Assembly (NCBI RefSeq): GCF_014284155.1
Contig: NZ_JACOFZ010000012.1
Location: 1 to 64,000, forward strand
DNA: 64,000 nt
Source: Affinundibacterium nitidum
GTDB lineage: Bacteria > Pseudomonadota > Gammaproteobacteria > Burkholderiales > Burkholderiaceae_D
Direction of reading: 5' to 3'
Position 1 is the stretch's first letter. The number at the start of each line of letters is the position of its first letter. Made by a program: the position numbers and the translations under genes. The notes beneath the pieces were generated by a model. That model was not told the origin of the DNA and did no database searches. It saw only the letters and a program-made list of their open reading frames with translations. Below are positions 33,545 to 42,900 of this stretch, in pieces.

Positions 33545-35917
33545 ATGGCTACTTTTTCCGTTCAATGTCATCGATCCTTTGCAAGTTGGATATGCGCCAT
33601 CTGTCTACTGCTACCATTGTCTAGTTTCTCCCTCACTTTTGCTGAAATAAATCCGCAAGATCCGGAAATGTTCTCATCGCAGTGTCAATCAAGTTATTGG
33701 CTGCGTTTGCAAGACTTGAAAACTACGTATCAAAACGCGACCAGCGCTGGTGTGAAAAGAGAACTCAGTGGTCGCGCGCTCGAATTGGGCTTGCATTTGC
33801 AGCAGATGGGGCGCTACCAAGAAGCCCATATTTACCTTCAAGCTGCGGTGGATACCGCTGATAACTCGTTGCAGCGATCACGTGCATTAGTGGCTAGAGC
33901 AAATGTCGAAGTTGAACTTGGTCGACGAGACTTAGCCCAACAAGCCTATGACGAAGCCTTGGGCGCTTCGCCAGATTCGGCGGAAACCGCAATTAGTGTA
34001 GGACTGAATCGCAGCGCATTATTGACGATGGATGCTGGTAAGCAGGGCATGTTTGGGCAATTACAGCTGCTTTTGCAGCGTATTGAGCAATTGCCAGATG
34101 CCGAGAACAAAGCGCGATATTTAGTGCAATACACAGTGCAAGTGAAACGACTTGGTGGCAGCTTACCGCAGTTGGCGCCGGTTTTAGCACAGTCCCTCAT
34201 CATCGCGCAGAAGGTGGACGCTAAATATCTACAGGTCGAAATTCTTGATCAACAAGCTCAGTGGATGGAAGATCTGCAACGCCACCAAGATATGCTCCAA
34301 ATTTCTGATCAAGCGATTTTGTTATTGCAACAAATCGATGCGCCTGAACTGATGATTTCCATTGAGGCCCGTCGTGCCCGTGTGTACACGCGCTTGCAGC
34401 GCCACGATTTGGCGATAAAAAGCTACCAAATCGCGGTGCGCTACATTGAGGCCATCCGACAAGACATACCAGTATCCTATTCGCAAGGACGTTCCAGTGT
34501 GCGGGAGATGATTGATCCTGTGTATCTAGGGCTTGCTGACGCGCTGCTCACGGGCGCAGATGCTCTTGATCCTGCTGCCAAGACGAAACTACTGTTTCAG
34601 GTACGTGATGTGGTCGAGCAAATTAAACAGAATCAGTTGGAGGATTACCTAGGAAATCGCTGTAGTACCTTGAGTAATTTGAGTGCGACCACAGCATATG
34701 CGCCAGCTACTGCGCTCAAACTGAACAAAGGTACGGCAATTCTTTATCCGATTATCTTCCCCGATCGACTCGAATTATTGTTGGAGACGTCAGAAGGCAT
34801 CGCACGTCATCGGGTTGATATCACATCGAATAAATTGATCCAAGATGTCAATGCAATGTCTAGCGCCTTACGCGCTCAGCAAAGTTTTCAGACCTTGTCG
34901 CGTCGTTTGTATAAGGTCTTGCTTGCACCGCTCGATTCGACTTTGCAAGGGCAAAGCATTGAAACACTGGTGATTGTGCCAGATGGAGCCTTACGATTAC
35001 TTGCTTTTGCAGCTTTGAATGATGGCAAACAGTTTGCGGTGGAAAAATACGCCATCGCTATTTCGCCGGGCTTACGCATTATTGCCCAGCAAGTCGATGC
35101 GCAAATTAAGGGTGCACCAATAGCCCGCAAGGTTTTGTTGGCTGGGGTCAGTGAGCCAGGTAAAGTAGTTGATCGTTTGCCAGAAGATTTGGTCGACCAA
35201 TTGTTGCAAACAGATGATTTAAATGTGGAAGAAAAAAGAGGTAAGGCTGCCCGTTCTCGAGCCTTGCAAAGTCGTCAGTTGTTTGGCCCGTCGCAATCGA
35301 ACGTGTTAACCGAGCCAAATTCGACTGAGGATATGCGTGCGATTTCCAATAAGTTAAAACAGATCTTACGCTTGGATGGGGTTAGCACTGAAATTCAGTC
35401 GCTTGAAAAGATTATCAGTGCGAAGTCAATTTTGAATGTCGACTTTTCCTCGCGCAATTTTTCACAACAAGTGCGTAGTGGCGAGTTCGATATTGTGCAC
35501 GTCGCCTCGCATGGCATTTTCGGTAGCACCGCGGATAAGACTTTTATCTTGGCGCACGATGACGTGATTACGATCGATCAGTTCCAGAGTCTGCTGTCAG
35601 CCGATCAATTGAATAAGCGCCCATTAGATTTATTGGTGTTGTCAGCTTGCGAGACTGCTGAAGGTGACGATCGCGCGCCACTTGGCATATCCGGTGCCGC
35701 ATTGAAAGCGAAAGCACGTAGTGCGATGGGATCTCTCTGGCCAGTCTCTGACATTGCCGCCAGCCAGTTAATGCAATCGGTGTATCAAAATTATGTCAAT
35801 CGGCATATGAGTAAAGCCCAGTCTTTGCGTCTTGCTCAACTCGAATTGATGCAGCAAAAATCTTTTGTTCATCCGAATTTTTGGGCAGCCTTTATCGTTG
35901 TGGGGAATTGGCAATGA
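33545..35917 (+). CDS. Exported TPR-CHAT domain protein (caspase-like protease fold)
   Basis: The 790-residue protein has a signal peptide (WICAICLLLPLSSFSLTFAE), about eight TPR-like helical repeats (residues 45-300; GRYQEAHIYLQAAVDTAD, LGRRDLAQQAYDEAL) and a C-terminal CHAT domain from about 480. The predicted catalytic dyad is intact: histidine near 656 in VHVASHGIF and cysteine near 702 in LVLSACETAEGD. CHAT proteins are clan CD peptidases related to separase and caspases. Placed between TpsB and TpsA, it may process or chaperone the exoprotein in the periplasm (inference). A TTG at 33527 overlapping the tpsB stop is an alternative start. The ATG of tpsA overlaps its stop. Confidence 0.88.
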   Translation: MATFSVQCHRSFASWICAICLLLPLSSFSLTFAEINPQDPEMFSSQCQSSYWLRLQDLKTTYQNATSAGVKRELSGRALELGLHLQQMGRYQEAHIYLQAAVDTADNSLQRSRALVARANVEVELGRRDLAQQAYDEALGASPDSAETAISVGLNRSALLTMDAGKQGMFGQLQLLLQRIEQLPDAENKARYLVQYTVQVKRLGGSLPQLAPVLAQSLIIAQKVDAKYLQVEILDQQAQWMEDLQRHQDMLQISDQAILLLQQIDAPELMISIEARRARVYTRLQRHDLAIKSYQIAVRYIEAIRQDIPVSYSQGRSSVREMIDPVYLGLADALLTGADALDPAAKTKLLFQVRDVVEQIKQNQLEDYLGNRCSTLSNLSATTAYAPATALKLNKGTAILYPIIFPDRLELLLETSEGIARHRVDITSNKLIQDVNAMSSALRAQQSFQTLSRRLYKVLLAPLDSTLQGQSIETLVIVPDGALRLLAFAALNDGKQFAVEKYAIAISPGLRIIAQQVDAQIKGAPIARKVLLAGVSEPGKVVDRLPEDLVDQLLQTDDLNVEEKRGKAARSRALQSRQLFGPSQSNVLTEPNSTEDMRAISNKLKQILRLDGVSTEIQSLEKIISAKSILNVDFSSRNFSQQVRSGEFDIVHVASHGIFGSTADKTFILAHDDVITIDQFQSLLSADQLNKRPLDLLVLSACETAEGDDRAPLGISGAALKAKARSAMGSLWPVSDIAASQLMQSVYQNYVNRHMSKAQSLRLAQLELMQQKSFVHPNFWAAFIVVGNWQ

Positions 35918-38712
35918 AGAGACTAGGAACTCGTCGTCACATCTTATCGACTGCAGCATGTTTCTGCTTGTTGCAAGCACATGGCTATAGCGCGGCGGAC
36001 GTACGTACGGATGGTAGTTTAGGTGCGGTACAAATCCTGAATGGGAAAATGGTCGTGCCGCAAACTTTAGGTCAGGCCAAAGGACAGAATCTGTTCCATA
36101 GTTTTTCTGTGCTGAATGTGAATCCAGGGGAGTCTTTGAGTTTTACAACGACAGATGCGTTTCAAAATATTGTCGCTCGAGTGACAGGCGGTACCTCCTC
36201 AAACATCCAAGGTCTGCTGCAAGTGCAAGCAGCTGCAGGCTCGAAACCGAATTTTTACCTGATTAATCCTAAAGGCGTTGTTGTTGGCCAAGGCGCTGTG
36301 ATTGATGTTCCAGCGGGTTTGCATATCACCACTGCGCATTACTTGCAGTTTGCTGATGGACAGTTTCACGCTGATCTAAGTAAAGCTAGTAGCTTGTCTG
36401 CCGCTACGCCAGAGGCATTTGGGTTCTTGGGGGGCGATCGCGCCACGATTAAATTTACTGGACGAGCGCAGCTAACACCAGTTACTGGTAGAGAAATTAG
36501 TTTAGTTGCTGGCGATGTTATCGTTGAAGATACCTGGCTCAAAAGTTATGGGGGCGATATTCGTGTGATGGCTGTGGCGGATGCGCGCCTTGCGGTGAAC
36601 ACCAATGCAGTGCCAGAACTGAAAGGCACTGTTACCGTCACCGACGGTGGACTTCTTGATTCCTCTGGCGCTGCGGGTGTCAATGGTGGCAATATTGCTG
36701 TCAGTGCTGGTGATATATATATCGGATCACCTGATCTGATCTCATTTAATGGCATCAGCAGTAATGCTACCGCGCTTAGTGGCAACGCCGGCAACATCAC
36801 TGTGCGGGCCACCGGTGAGTTACGTATTGTTTCCGGTAACAGTATTACCTCATCGACGCATGGTGCGGCTAACGGTGGCGAAGTCAATATTCATGCACGA
36901 CAAATTGTGATCGATGGATATAATTTGACATCGACTGGTATTCATAGCAATGCGGAAGAAGGCACGGGCAATGCGGGACGTGTCAATGTCACGGTTGATG
37001 AGACCTTGCATATCGAAAATGGGGGAGCCATTGCCACCTCTACGTTTGCTGAAGGTAAGGCTGGCATCGTGACGGTCAATGCGAAAAATATTGTGTTGGA
37101 CGGTAAAGGAATTCCAACGGGCATCGTCAGTGAAACCAGTAGCTATCAATCGGATTCAGGCATGGGTGGCGAGGTCTACGTCCAAGCTAGCGAGAAGATA
37201 AGTATCATAGAAGGAGCGACTATTTCTGCTTCTTCCTATACTGCAGGAAATCGATATAAAGCAGCTTCAGCAGGTCAGATTTTTGTTCAAACTAATAATT
37301 TGGACATGGATGGACTAGGAGACAGCAGCACAGGAATACGAAGTTTTACGGCGAGTGTTGGCAACGCAGGCAATATCACCGTAAAGGCAAGTGGCGATAT
37401 CAACATCAAGAACGGTGCGAGTATTACGACCGAAACTAATTTCTTGGGCGCAGGTGGCAACATTACGTTAAGTGCCAACAATTTAAGTCTCGATGGTATG
37501 GGTGACTACAATACTGGTATCTTTAGTAATGTTGGAACCCAAGGCAGCGGTGACGCGGGTGCAATCAAGATTCAAGTTAATCATGGATTGCGATTACAAA
37601 ATAGCGCAAAGATATCGAGCTCAACCGACAGCTTCTGGAAGGGTTCGGCGGGTTCTGTGACGATTGATGCCGGTACGATAGTCGTGAAAGGATCAAGTGA
37701 TCCTGAATTGCCACGTACCGAAATTGTTAGTGCTGCGCATGCAAATGATTATGATCGCTACTCCACTGGAAATGCGGGCGCGGTCAATGTCCTCGCACGA
37801 GAAAGTTTGAATTTACAAGATGGCGCCAGTATTTCATCTAGTACGTATTACAAAGGCGTGGCGGGCACCGTCAATATTACATCTCCGCAAATCACCTTGA
37901 GCAATGGTGCTGCAGTTCGTTCCGAAGCAGGGGAATTTTCTTCTGGCCAAACCGGAAACTTGAGCTTAACAGCGAGTGAACGTTTGGTCGTCGATCATTC
38001 TGAAGTGTCGATCAAAAATGCGGCCAGTGCAGCCAAGCCTGAAAATATCTCGGGAACGACTCTTCAAATTCAAGCCAACACAGTCTTGCTTGATCATGCT
38101 GATATTACGGCCGCATCAAGTGGGAATATTGCGGCGAGTCAAATACAAATCGATTTTGGCCGACTCATGCGAATGACACCGGGATTAATTACGACCAGCG
38201 CTGTGAGTGGCAATGGTGGAAATATTCGAGTGAGTGGACAAGGCGCGCTCATTTTGCAGCAGTCACAAATTAGCACCTCTGTAAGCGGGCTTGCCAATGG
38301 TAATGGCGGCGATATTGCAGTCAGTGCGCCCGTGATGGTGTTAAACACCGGGGCAATCCAAGCAAATACAGCAGCCGCTCAGGCTTTTGGCGGCGACGTG
38401 AAAATTCAAGTTAGCAATATTTTGAGTAGTGGTAATCGATTACGCGTTGGTGGTGCGGCCTTGATGTTTGATCCCGCCATATCTCAATTAAATGTCATAC
38501 AGGCTGCGGCGGCTGATGGTGTAAGCGGCGCCATTACACTGGCATCACCCCCCCTGGATTTAACCGCGAGCCTGAGCAATTTGATGCCACAAGTGATTGA
38601 TAACCGAGAGCTTAATGCAGACTTTTGTCGTGTTAGTAATCAGAGTTCCATGACGATCTTGGGCCGTGGTGGTCTACCGTTTAGTGTTAAACATTTAGCT
38701 CGTGTCCAATAG
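35914..38712 (+). CDS. TpsA exoprotein: filamentous-haemagglutinin N-terminal (TPS) domain protein
   Basis: The 932-residue protein has a signal peptide (MKRLGTRRHILSTAACFCLL), then the TPS secretion domain (about 28-250) with NPKG (118-121, the NPNG equivalent). A long beta-helix passage of imperfect repeats rich in G, N, S and T follows (GNAGNITV, NAGAVNV, GSGDAGAIKI). It ends CRVSNQSSMTILGRGGLPFS, a cysteine plus GRGGLP tail known from cyanobacterial TPS exoproteins. At under 1000 residues it is short for a haemagglutinin, with no toxin or two-cysteine domain, so adhesin or surface scaffold is likely. ATG 35914 overlaps the CHAT gene stop (ATGA), indicating translational coupling. Confidence 0.9.
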   Translation: MKRLGTRRHILSTAACFCLLQAHGYSAADVRTDGSLGAVQILNGKMVVPQTLGQAKGQNLFHSFSVLNVNPGESLSFTTTDAFQNIVARVTGGTSSNIQGLLQVQAAAGSKPNFYLINPKGVVVGQGAVIDVPAGLHITTAHYLQFADGQFHADLSKASSLSAATPEAFGFLGGDRATIKFTGRAQLTPVTGREISLVAGDVIVEDTWLKSYGGDIRVMAVADARLAVNTNAVPELKGTVTVTDGGLLDSSGAAGVNGGNIAVSAGDIYIGSPDLISFNGISSNATALSGNAGNITVRATGELRIVSGNSITSSTHGAANGGEVNIHARQIVIDGYNLTSTGIHSNAEEGTGNAGRVNVTVDETLHIENGGAIATSTFAEGKAGIVTVNAKNIVLDGKGIPTGIVSETSSYQSDSGMGGEVYVQASEKISIIEGATISASSYTAGNRYKAASAGQIFVQTNNLDMDGLGDSSTGIRSFTASVGNAGNITVKASGDINIKNGASITTETNFLGAGGNITLSANNLSLDGMGDYNTGIFSNVGTQGSGDAGAIKIQVNHGLRLQNSAKISSSTDSFWKGSAGSVTIDAGTIVVKGSSDPELPRTEIVSAAHANDYDRYSTGNAGAVNVLARESLNLQDGASISSSTYYKGVAGTVNITSPQITLSNGAAVRSEAGEFSSGQTGNLSLTASERLVVDHSEVSIKNAASAAKPENISGTTLQIQANTVLLDHADITAASSGNIAASQIQIDFGRLMRMTPGLITTSAVSGNGGNIRVSGQGALILQQSQISTSVSGLANGNGGDIAVSAPVMVLNTGAIQANTAAAQAFGGDVKIQVSNILSSGNRLRVGGAALMFDPAISQLNVIQAAAADGVSGAITLASPPLDLTASLSNLMPQVIDNRELNADFCRVSNQSSMTILGRGGLPFSVKHLARVQ

Positions 38713-38752
38713 TCTTCGTGAATTGGCGATGCTGGAACACATGAATTGATTG

Positions 38753-40621
38753 ATGAGGGTGTCGAACTTGATTTCTCTTTTGAGTAAAATTTTTCAAATG
38801 ACAATTGCTACCGCTGCTCGAAATCGATGGGCGCGAGCTGCATTAATCGCCTTCCAGATAAGTTTGGTCATCGGCTCGGCTTTGTTATTGAGTGAAACAC
38901 GTTTAGGGCAGCAGATCGATTATTCTCTGTATGATCGACAATTAGCCCTTAGTCGCCAGTATTTTCCACAAGCTGTGAGTATCGATCCGGTGATCGTCGG
39001 CCTGGATGAGGCCTTTGTCGACAGTATCGATGAGCCCTTGAGCTTGAGTCACACGCATTTAGCGCAAGCCTTAGAAATTATCTCTTCATCTGGCGCGCGA
39101 GTGATTGGTGTTGATATCGCCTTACCGGAAAAACGCTTCGAAACGTTGGTCAATAAGTCCGCGCCAGAACTCGATCTTCATCGTCGCCTACTGCAGGGTT
39201 TGCTGACGACGGTCACACAATCTAAACTGGTTGTCGCCAAAGTTTGGGATAAGGATGCGCATCATTTTCGTGAACTGCAATTAGATTACGCGGCAGTTCT
39301 ACAGACGCAAGAGGGTAACTTTGACCCGATGGCATCGGCTCACTTATGTGCCGACCTCGATGGCAAGATTCGACGCTTTCCCGATCATGAGTGTCAGCCT
39401 GATCGTATCAATACCAGTCTCGCGGCTGAAGTTGCCGCAGCGTATGGCGTACGGCAGAATTGGCAAGGCCTCATCAATTTTCGTTTGGGCTCTACGATGA
39501 GTTACCGGTCTCTGAAGACCATTTTGCAAATGCACGCGCAAGGCGACCAGATTGACCTGCGACATTTATTCGACGGTAAAGTGGTACTGGTCGGTTCGAC
39601 TCAAGATTACGTGGATATCTTGCATTTACCAGCTCCTTTGGCGCGCTGGTTGCCGGACTCTGAGCGGGTGCCAGGCGTCCTCGTTCATGCGCAGGCTGTT
39701 CGCAGCATGCTGAATCAAGGAATGATGCAGAGCATTGCGAATACTTCGTGGCAGGTAATATTACTGTGCCTCATTGCATCGACGTTTCTTTTCGGTCGAC
39801 GTATCGCACTCAAGTTGAGCTTGGCGTTCATTGCGATATTGGGCTTAGCTTGTTTGAGTTTTCTGATGTTCTTGCAGAATCGCTGGCTGTCCGTTTCAGC
39901 AGTGCTGTTGACATTAATGTTTGCCAGCCTATGGAGCATCAGCTGGCAAGCGTGGCAGCATTTTGTAGATAAACAGAAGTTGGCTAAAGCGTTTACTGGA
40001 AGGGTTAGTCCACAAGTCATGTCGGCGATTATGGAAAATGATGTGGGCGCAATGCAGCACAGCCATCGCGAGAAAGTATGCGTGCTGTTTTCAGACGTAC
40101 GTAATTTCACCACGATGTGTGAACACATGCCTGCGGAGCAAGTAGTCAATTTACTTAATCGCTATTTCAGCTTAATGGTGGCAGAGATACACAAGCAGGG
40201 TGGCACAGTTGATAAGTTTATTGGAGATGGCCTGATGGCATTTTTTGGCGCACCGAATACCTTGCTTCATCCAGAACAACAGGCTTTGAAAGCAGCGCGT
40301 GGGATGCTAGTAGCATTGGAAGACTTTAATCGTGAAATTTCAGCGCAAGGTTTTGGTGCTTGGAAAATTGGTATCGGCTTACACGCAGGTGAGGCCGTAA
40401 TTGGTATTTTGGGTTCTGAGGAACGTCACGAATACACCGCCATCGGCGATGTGGTGAACACGGCAGCTAGGTTGGAGAGCATTTCCAAAAACCTTCAATA
40501 CCCTATTATTGTTTCAGACATCGTGGCAAGTGCAGTGGGCCCAGACCCGAAGTTGGTGCCATTGAATGAACAGGAGCTGAAAGGGCGCTCAGCGATCGCC
40601 GTTTTCGGTTCGGCGGATTAA
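38753..40621 (+). CDS. CHASE2-domain adenylate cyclase (class III)
   Basis: The 622-residue membrane protein has an N-terminal helix, an extracytoplasmic CHASE2 sensor domain (about 45-330; DPVIVGLDEAFVDSIDEPL, SGARVIGVDIALPEK, GKVVLVGSTQDYVDI), three transmembrane helices (about 335-420) and a C-terminal cyclase domain. Both metal aspartates are present (D448 in LFSDVRNFT, D492 in GDGLMAFFG), as are the adenine-selecting K488, IGDVVN and the transition-state pair in NTAARLE. It therefore probably makes cyclic AMP in response to a periplasmic or membrane signal. It follows tpsA by 40 bases and precedes the FecR-like gene. The start is ATG 38753; a TTG just before it is unlikely. Confidence 0.9.
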   Translation: MRVSNLISLLSKIFQMTIATAARNRWARAALIAFQISLVIGSALLLSETRLGQQIDYSLYDRQLALSRQYFPQAVSIDPVIVGLDEAFVDSIDEPLSLSHTHLAQALEIISSSGARVIGVDIALPEKRFETLVNKSAPELDLHRRLLQGLLTTVTQSKLVVAKVWDKDAHHFRELQLDYAAVLQTQEGNFDPMASAHLCADLDGKIRRFPDHECQPDRINTSLAAEVAAAYGVRQNWQGLINFRLGSTMSYRSLKTILQMHAQGDQIDLRHLFDGKVVLVGSTQDYVDILHLPAPLARWLPDSERVPGVLVHAQAVRSMLNQGMMQSIANTSWQVILLCLIASTFLFGRRIALKLSLAFIAILGLACLSFLMFLQNRWLSVSAVLLTLMFASLWSISWQAWQHFVDKQKLAKAFTGRVSPQVMSAIMENDVGAMQHSHREKVCVLFSDVRNFTTMCEHMPAEQVVNLLNRYFSLMVAEIHKQGGTVDKFIGDGLMAFFGAPNTLLHPEQQALKAARGMLVALEDFNREISAQGFGAWKIGIGLHAGEAVIGILGSEERHEYTAIGDVVNTAARLESISKNLQYPIIVSDIVASAVGPDPKLVPLNEQELKGRSAIAVFGSAD

Positions 40622-40695
40622 AATGCCCATGAAATCGCGTAATATATGCCTCTAAGAGACTTAGCTTTACTACCTTCTTCTGATTGATGCCTCGT

Positions 40696-41559
40696 ATGAA
40701 AAAACTAGCACCTGCCTTTATAGCGGCTTTATTGTTGATGCAAACCGTGTATGCCATGGCCCAACAGACTGCCAATGTGAAAGATCCTAGCATCGGCATC
40801 GTGCTTGATCTGCAAGGACAAGCTAAGGTTCTCGATCAGGCGCAGGGGCGTAAGCTTCAATTGCTTAGTTATTTGAAGCAGAACGAACAGGTACAGCTAG
40901 AACAAGGGGCAAAGCTCTCGGTCTCACTTTATGCGAACCGTTCTGTTTATCGATTTGTTGGTCCAGCAGTGCTGGTCGCTGAAAAAGACCAAATTCGATT
41001 GATTAAGGGCGCTGCACCGGAAGTTAAACAGGTCAAAGAAAAGCTGGTCGCGGGAGCGGAATCAGGCCAACTCTTGACTGGCGCGATTCGTATGCGGCAG
41101 CTGCCACCGAAGATTGCTGTGTTAACACCAGAAAATGGCGCAGTCCTATTGGGCGCGCCGAAAGAGTTGAACTGGGCCTCGGTCGAAAAAGCAAACTATG
41201 AGATTCGCATTGTCGACGAGGATGAGAATTTGATCATCGAAGCACAGAGCGCGAGCCAAACTTGGATGCTACCCGCCGCATTGCAGTTTGCATCTGGCAA
41301 AGCGTATAAGTGGAATGTGAGTTTTATCTCAGAACGTGATGGGGCGAGATACAGTACAAGCGGAGAATTTCGTTTGGCCGATGAGACAACGCGAATCGAA
41401 TTATCGAAGTTGCGTCCGACGGATGATGCCGTCATTGAAGAATGGGTGCTGTATGCTGCACATCTGCAATCTTTAGGTTTATTCCAAGAAGCGCGCGCCA
41501 CCTGGAAGCGTATTGGTCAAACACGACCAGATCTAGAACGCAGCATGGAATCCAAATAA
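40696..41559 (+). CDS. FecR-like periplasmic protein
   Basis: The 287-residue protein has a signal peptide (MKKLAPAFIAALLLMQTVYAMA), then a FecR-type beta domain (IGIVLDLQGQAKVLDQAQGRKLQ, LEQGAKLSVSLYANRSVYRFVGPAVL). A fibronectin-III-like domain follows (about 145-235; PKIAVLTPENGAVLLGAPKELNWA), and last comes a helical TPR-like segment (LYAAHLQSLGLFQEARATWKRI). It lacks the cytoplasmic N-terminus of true FecR anti-sigma regulators, so it is probably a soluble periplasmic partner. The same FecR-TPR layout occurs beside CHASE2 cyclases and CHAT proteins elsewhere, which suggests a shared pathway. ATG at 40687 (three residues earlier) is equally possible. It ends the cluster. Confidence 0.72.
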   Translation: MKKLAPAFIAALLLMQTVYAMAQQTANVKDPSIGIVLDLQGQAKVLDQAQGRKLQLLSYLKQNEQVQLEQGAKLSVSLYANRSVYRFVGPAVLVAEKDQIRLIKGAAPEVKQVKEKLVAGAESGQLLTGAIRMRQLPPKIAVLTPENGAVLLGAPKELNWASVEKANYEIRIVDEDENLIIEAQSASQTWMLPAALQFASGKAYKWNVSFISERDGARYSTSGEFRLADETTRIELSKLRPTDDAVIEEWVLYAAHLQSLGLFQEARATWKRIGQTRPDLERSMESK

Positions 41560-41637
41560 GCAACTCAACTAAGCAAATTAGCATTGGTTGCGGCATAACC
41601 GAGACTTTGGTCTTGCCGCAAACCACTTTCCTAATAG

Positions 41638-42900
41638 TTAGATTTCGGTTTGATCTGGGTGATTTACGTGAAAATCGATAATCACTTGGCCACTGATTTT
41701 CTTTACCGTGCCATTACGACGCATAATGCTCGCGGTTTTTTCTGGAACGTAGTATTGCTTCAGGTGAATATCAATCGCCTTTTCGTGAAAGGCCTCGCTC
41801 ACTGTTTTATGCACACGCTTGAGTAATTGGCGCTCGGCTACAGTGGCGACACCAAGGCTGAAATTCTCTCCATAATCAGCGTCGTTACTTAAACCATTAT
41901 CGTATTCATGATAAAAATCAGCGGCGGTTTGGTGAAAGTCGCGACGGGTAGTGACACTGTAACGAACGGCTGTATTTGGGAAGAAATTGGCGACAATATT
42001 GTGTTCGATTAATTCTTCAGGATCAGTACATAAGACATGCAAGCGCTCGTCACTCGATTCAATAATGAGCCATTCATGACGATCGACAAAAGCGCGCGGG
42101 AAAGTTTTTGTGCGTAATGGAATAGGGCGGTCGGCTCGATAGGCTTCATATTCGAAACCATAAAATTTAGTCAAAGCGTCACCAATACTCTTCAGGCTTA
42201 CTTGAAATTCATCGACTAAAACACTTTCTAGGTCTATTCCTTTACGGCGAGATGAGCTAGTCGCTAAAGCTAATTCTGGTGCAGAGAGCACGCCACCAAT
42301 GACGAGATGATCGTATTTACTACGAACGACAGGCGCAGGCTTCAGACGTTTTTCAAATGCCACTGCGAGAGTCTCACAAATTAAACGCATGCCATCTTCC
42401 ATGATGGCCGAGAAATGATCGCCTTCGCGTGTGTTGATCAATTGCAGCACGCCTAAGATTTCGCCGGTGTTGGCATTGACGATAGGCCCCGTCAGCATTT
42501 GCTTTGTACGATATCCAGTACGTGAATCTACTTTACTTCTAAACTCGAGCTTCGGCGTATATTGGGCTAGTTCTTGGGTGTCGTACACATTACGTATATT
42601 CACCAATTTCTTGGTGAGCGCGACATAACCAGCGATGCTGCTGCCGGCAATCGGTAATGAAAAGTCTTTAAATGATTTAAGACCAGTCTTTACGGTGGTT
42701 TGAATTTCCAGCTTCGATTCTGTCACAGCATACAGTGTTAAGTGTTCTGCTTTAAATTGATCACGGATAGCATCAGACAAATCAAGCATGATTTGTTGTA
42801 CGTTATCTGTCGCATGAATTTTGTTAGTGATGTCTTGCAGAGACTTCAAAAAAGTTAATCGGTGAAATAATTCGTATTCTTCTGTGTGCGCTCGTTGCAT
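41638..42900 (-). CDS. GAF-domain protein with GspE/PilB N-terminal-like region but no ATPase domain
   Basis: The 420-residue protein starts with a GAF domain (about 14-185; IRDQFKAEHLTLYAV, GSSIAGYVALTKKLVNI, ILGVLQLINTREGD). A region resembling the MshEN/GspE N-terminal domain follows (about 225-345; GVLSAPELALATSSSRRKG, VLVDEFQVS, VLCTDPEEL). The last part, KAIDIHLKQYY...MRRNGTVKKISG, resembles the beginning of the type II secretion ATPase N2 domain (ASDIHxEP...RxDG). It stops there: no Walker A, Asp-box or Walker B follows. It may be a regulator of a pilus or secretion ATPase, or a decayed one. It is convergent with the FecR-like gene, and nothing secretory is adjacent. Confidence 0.75.
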   Translation of the reverse strand: MQRAHTEEYELFHRLTFLKSLQDITNKIHATDNVQQIMLDLSDAIRDQFKAEHLTLYAVTESKLEIQTTVKTGLKSFKDFSLPIAGSSIAGYVALTKKLVNIRNVYDTQELAQYTPKLEFRSKVDSRTGYRTKQMLTGPIVNANTGEILGVLQLINTREGDHFSAIMEDGMRLICETLAVAFEKRLKPAPVVRSKYDHLVIGGVLSAPELALATSSSRRKGIDLESVLVDEFQVSLKSIGDALTKFYGFEYEAYRADRPIPLRTKTFPRAFVDRHEWLIIESSDERLHVLCTDPEELIEHNIVANFFPNTAVRYSVTTRRDFHQTAADFYHEYDNGLSNDADYGENFSLGVATVAERQLLKRVHKTVSEAFHEKAIDIHLKQYYVPEKTASIMRRNGTVKKISGQVIIDFHVNHPDQTEI

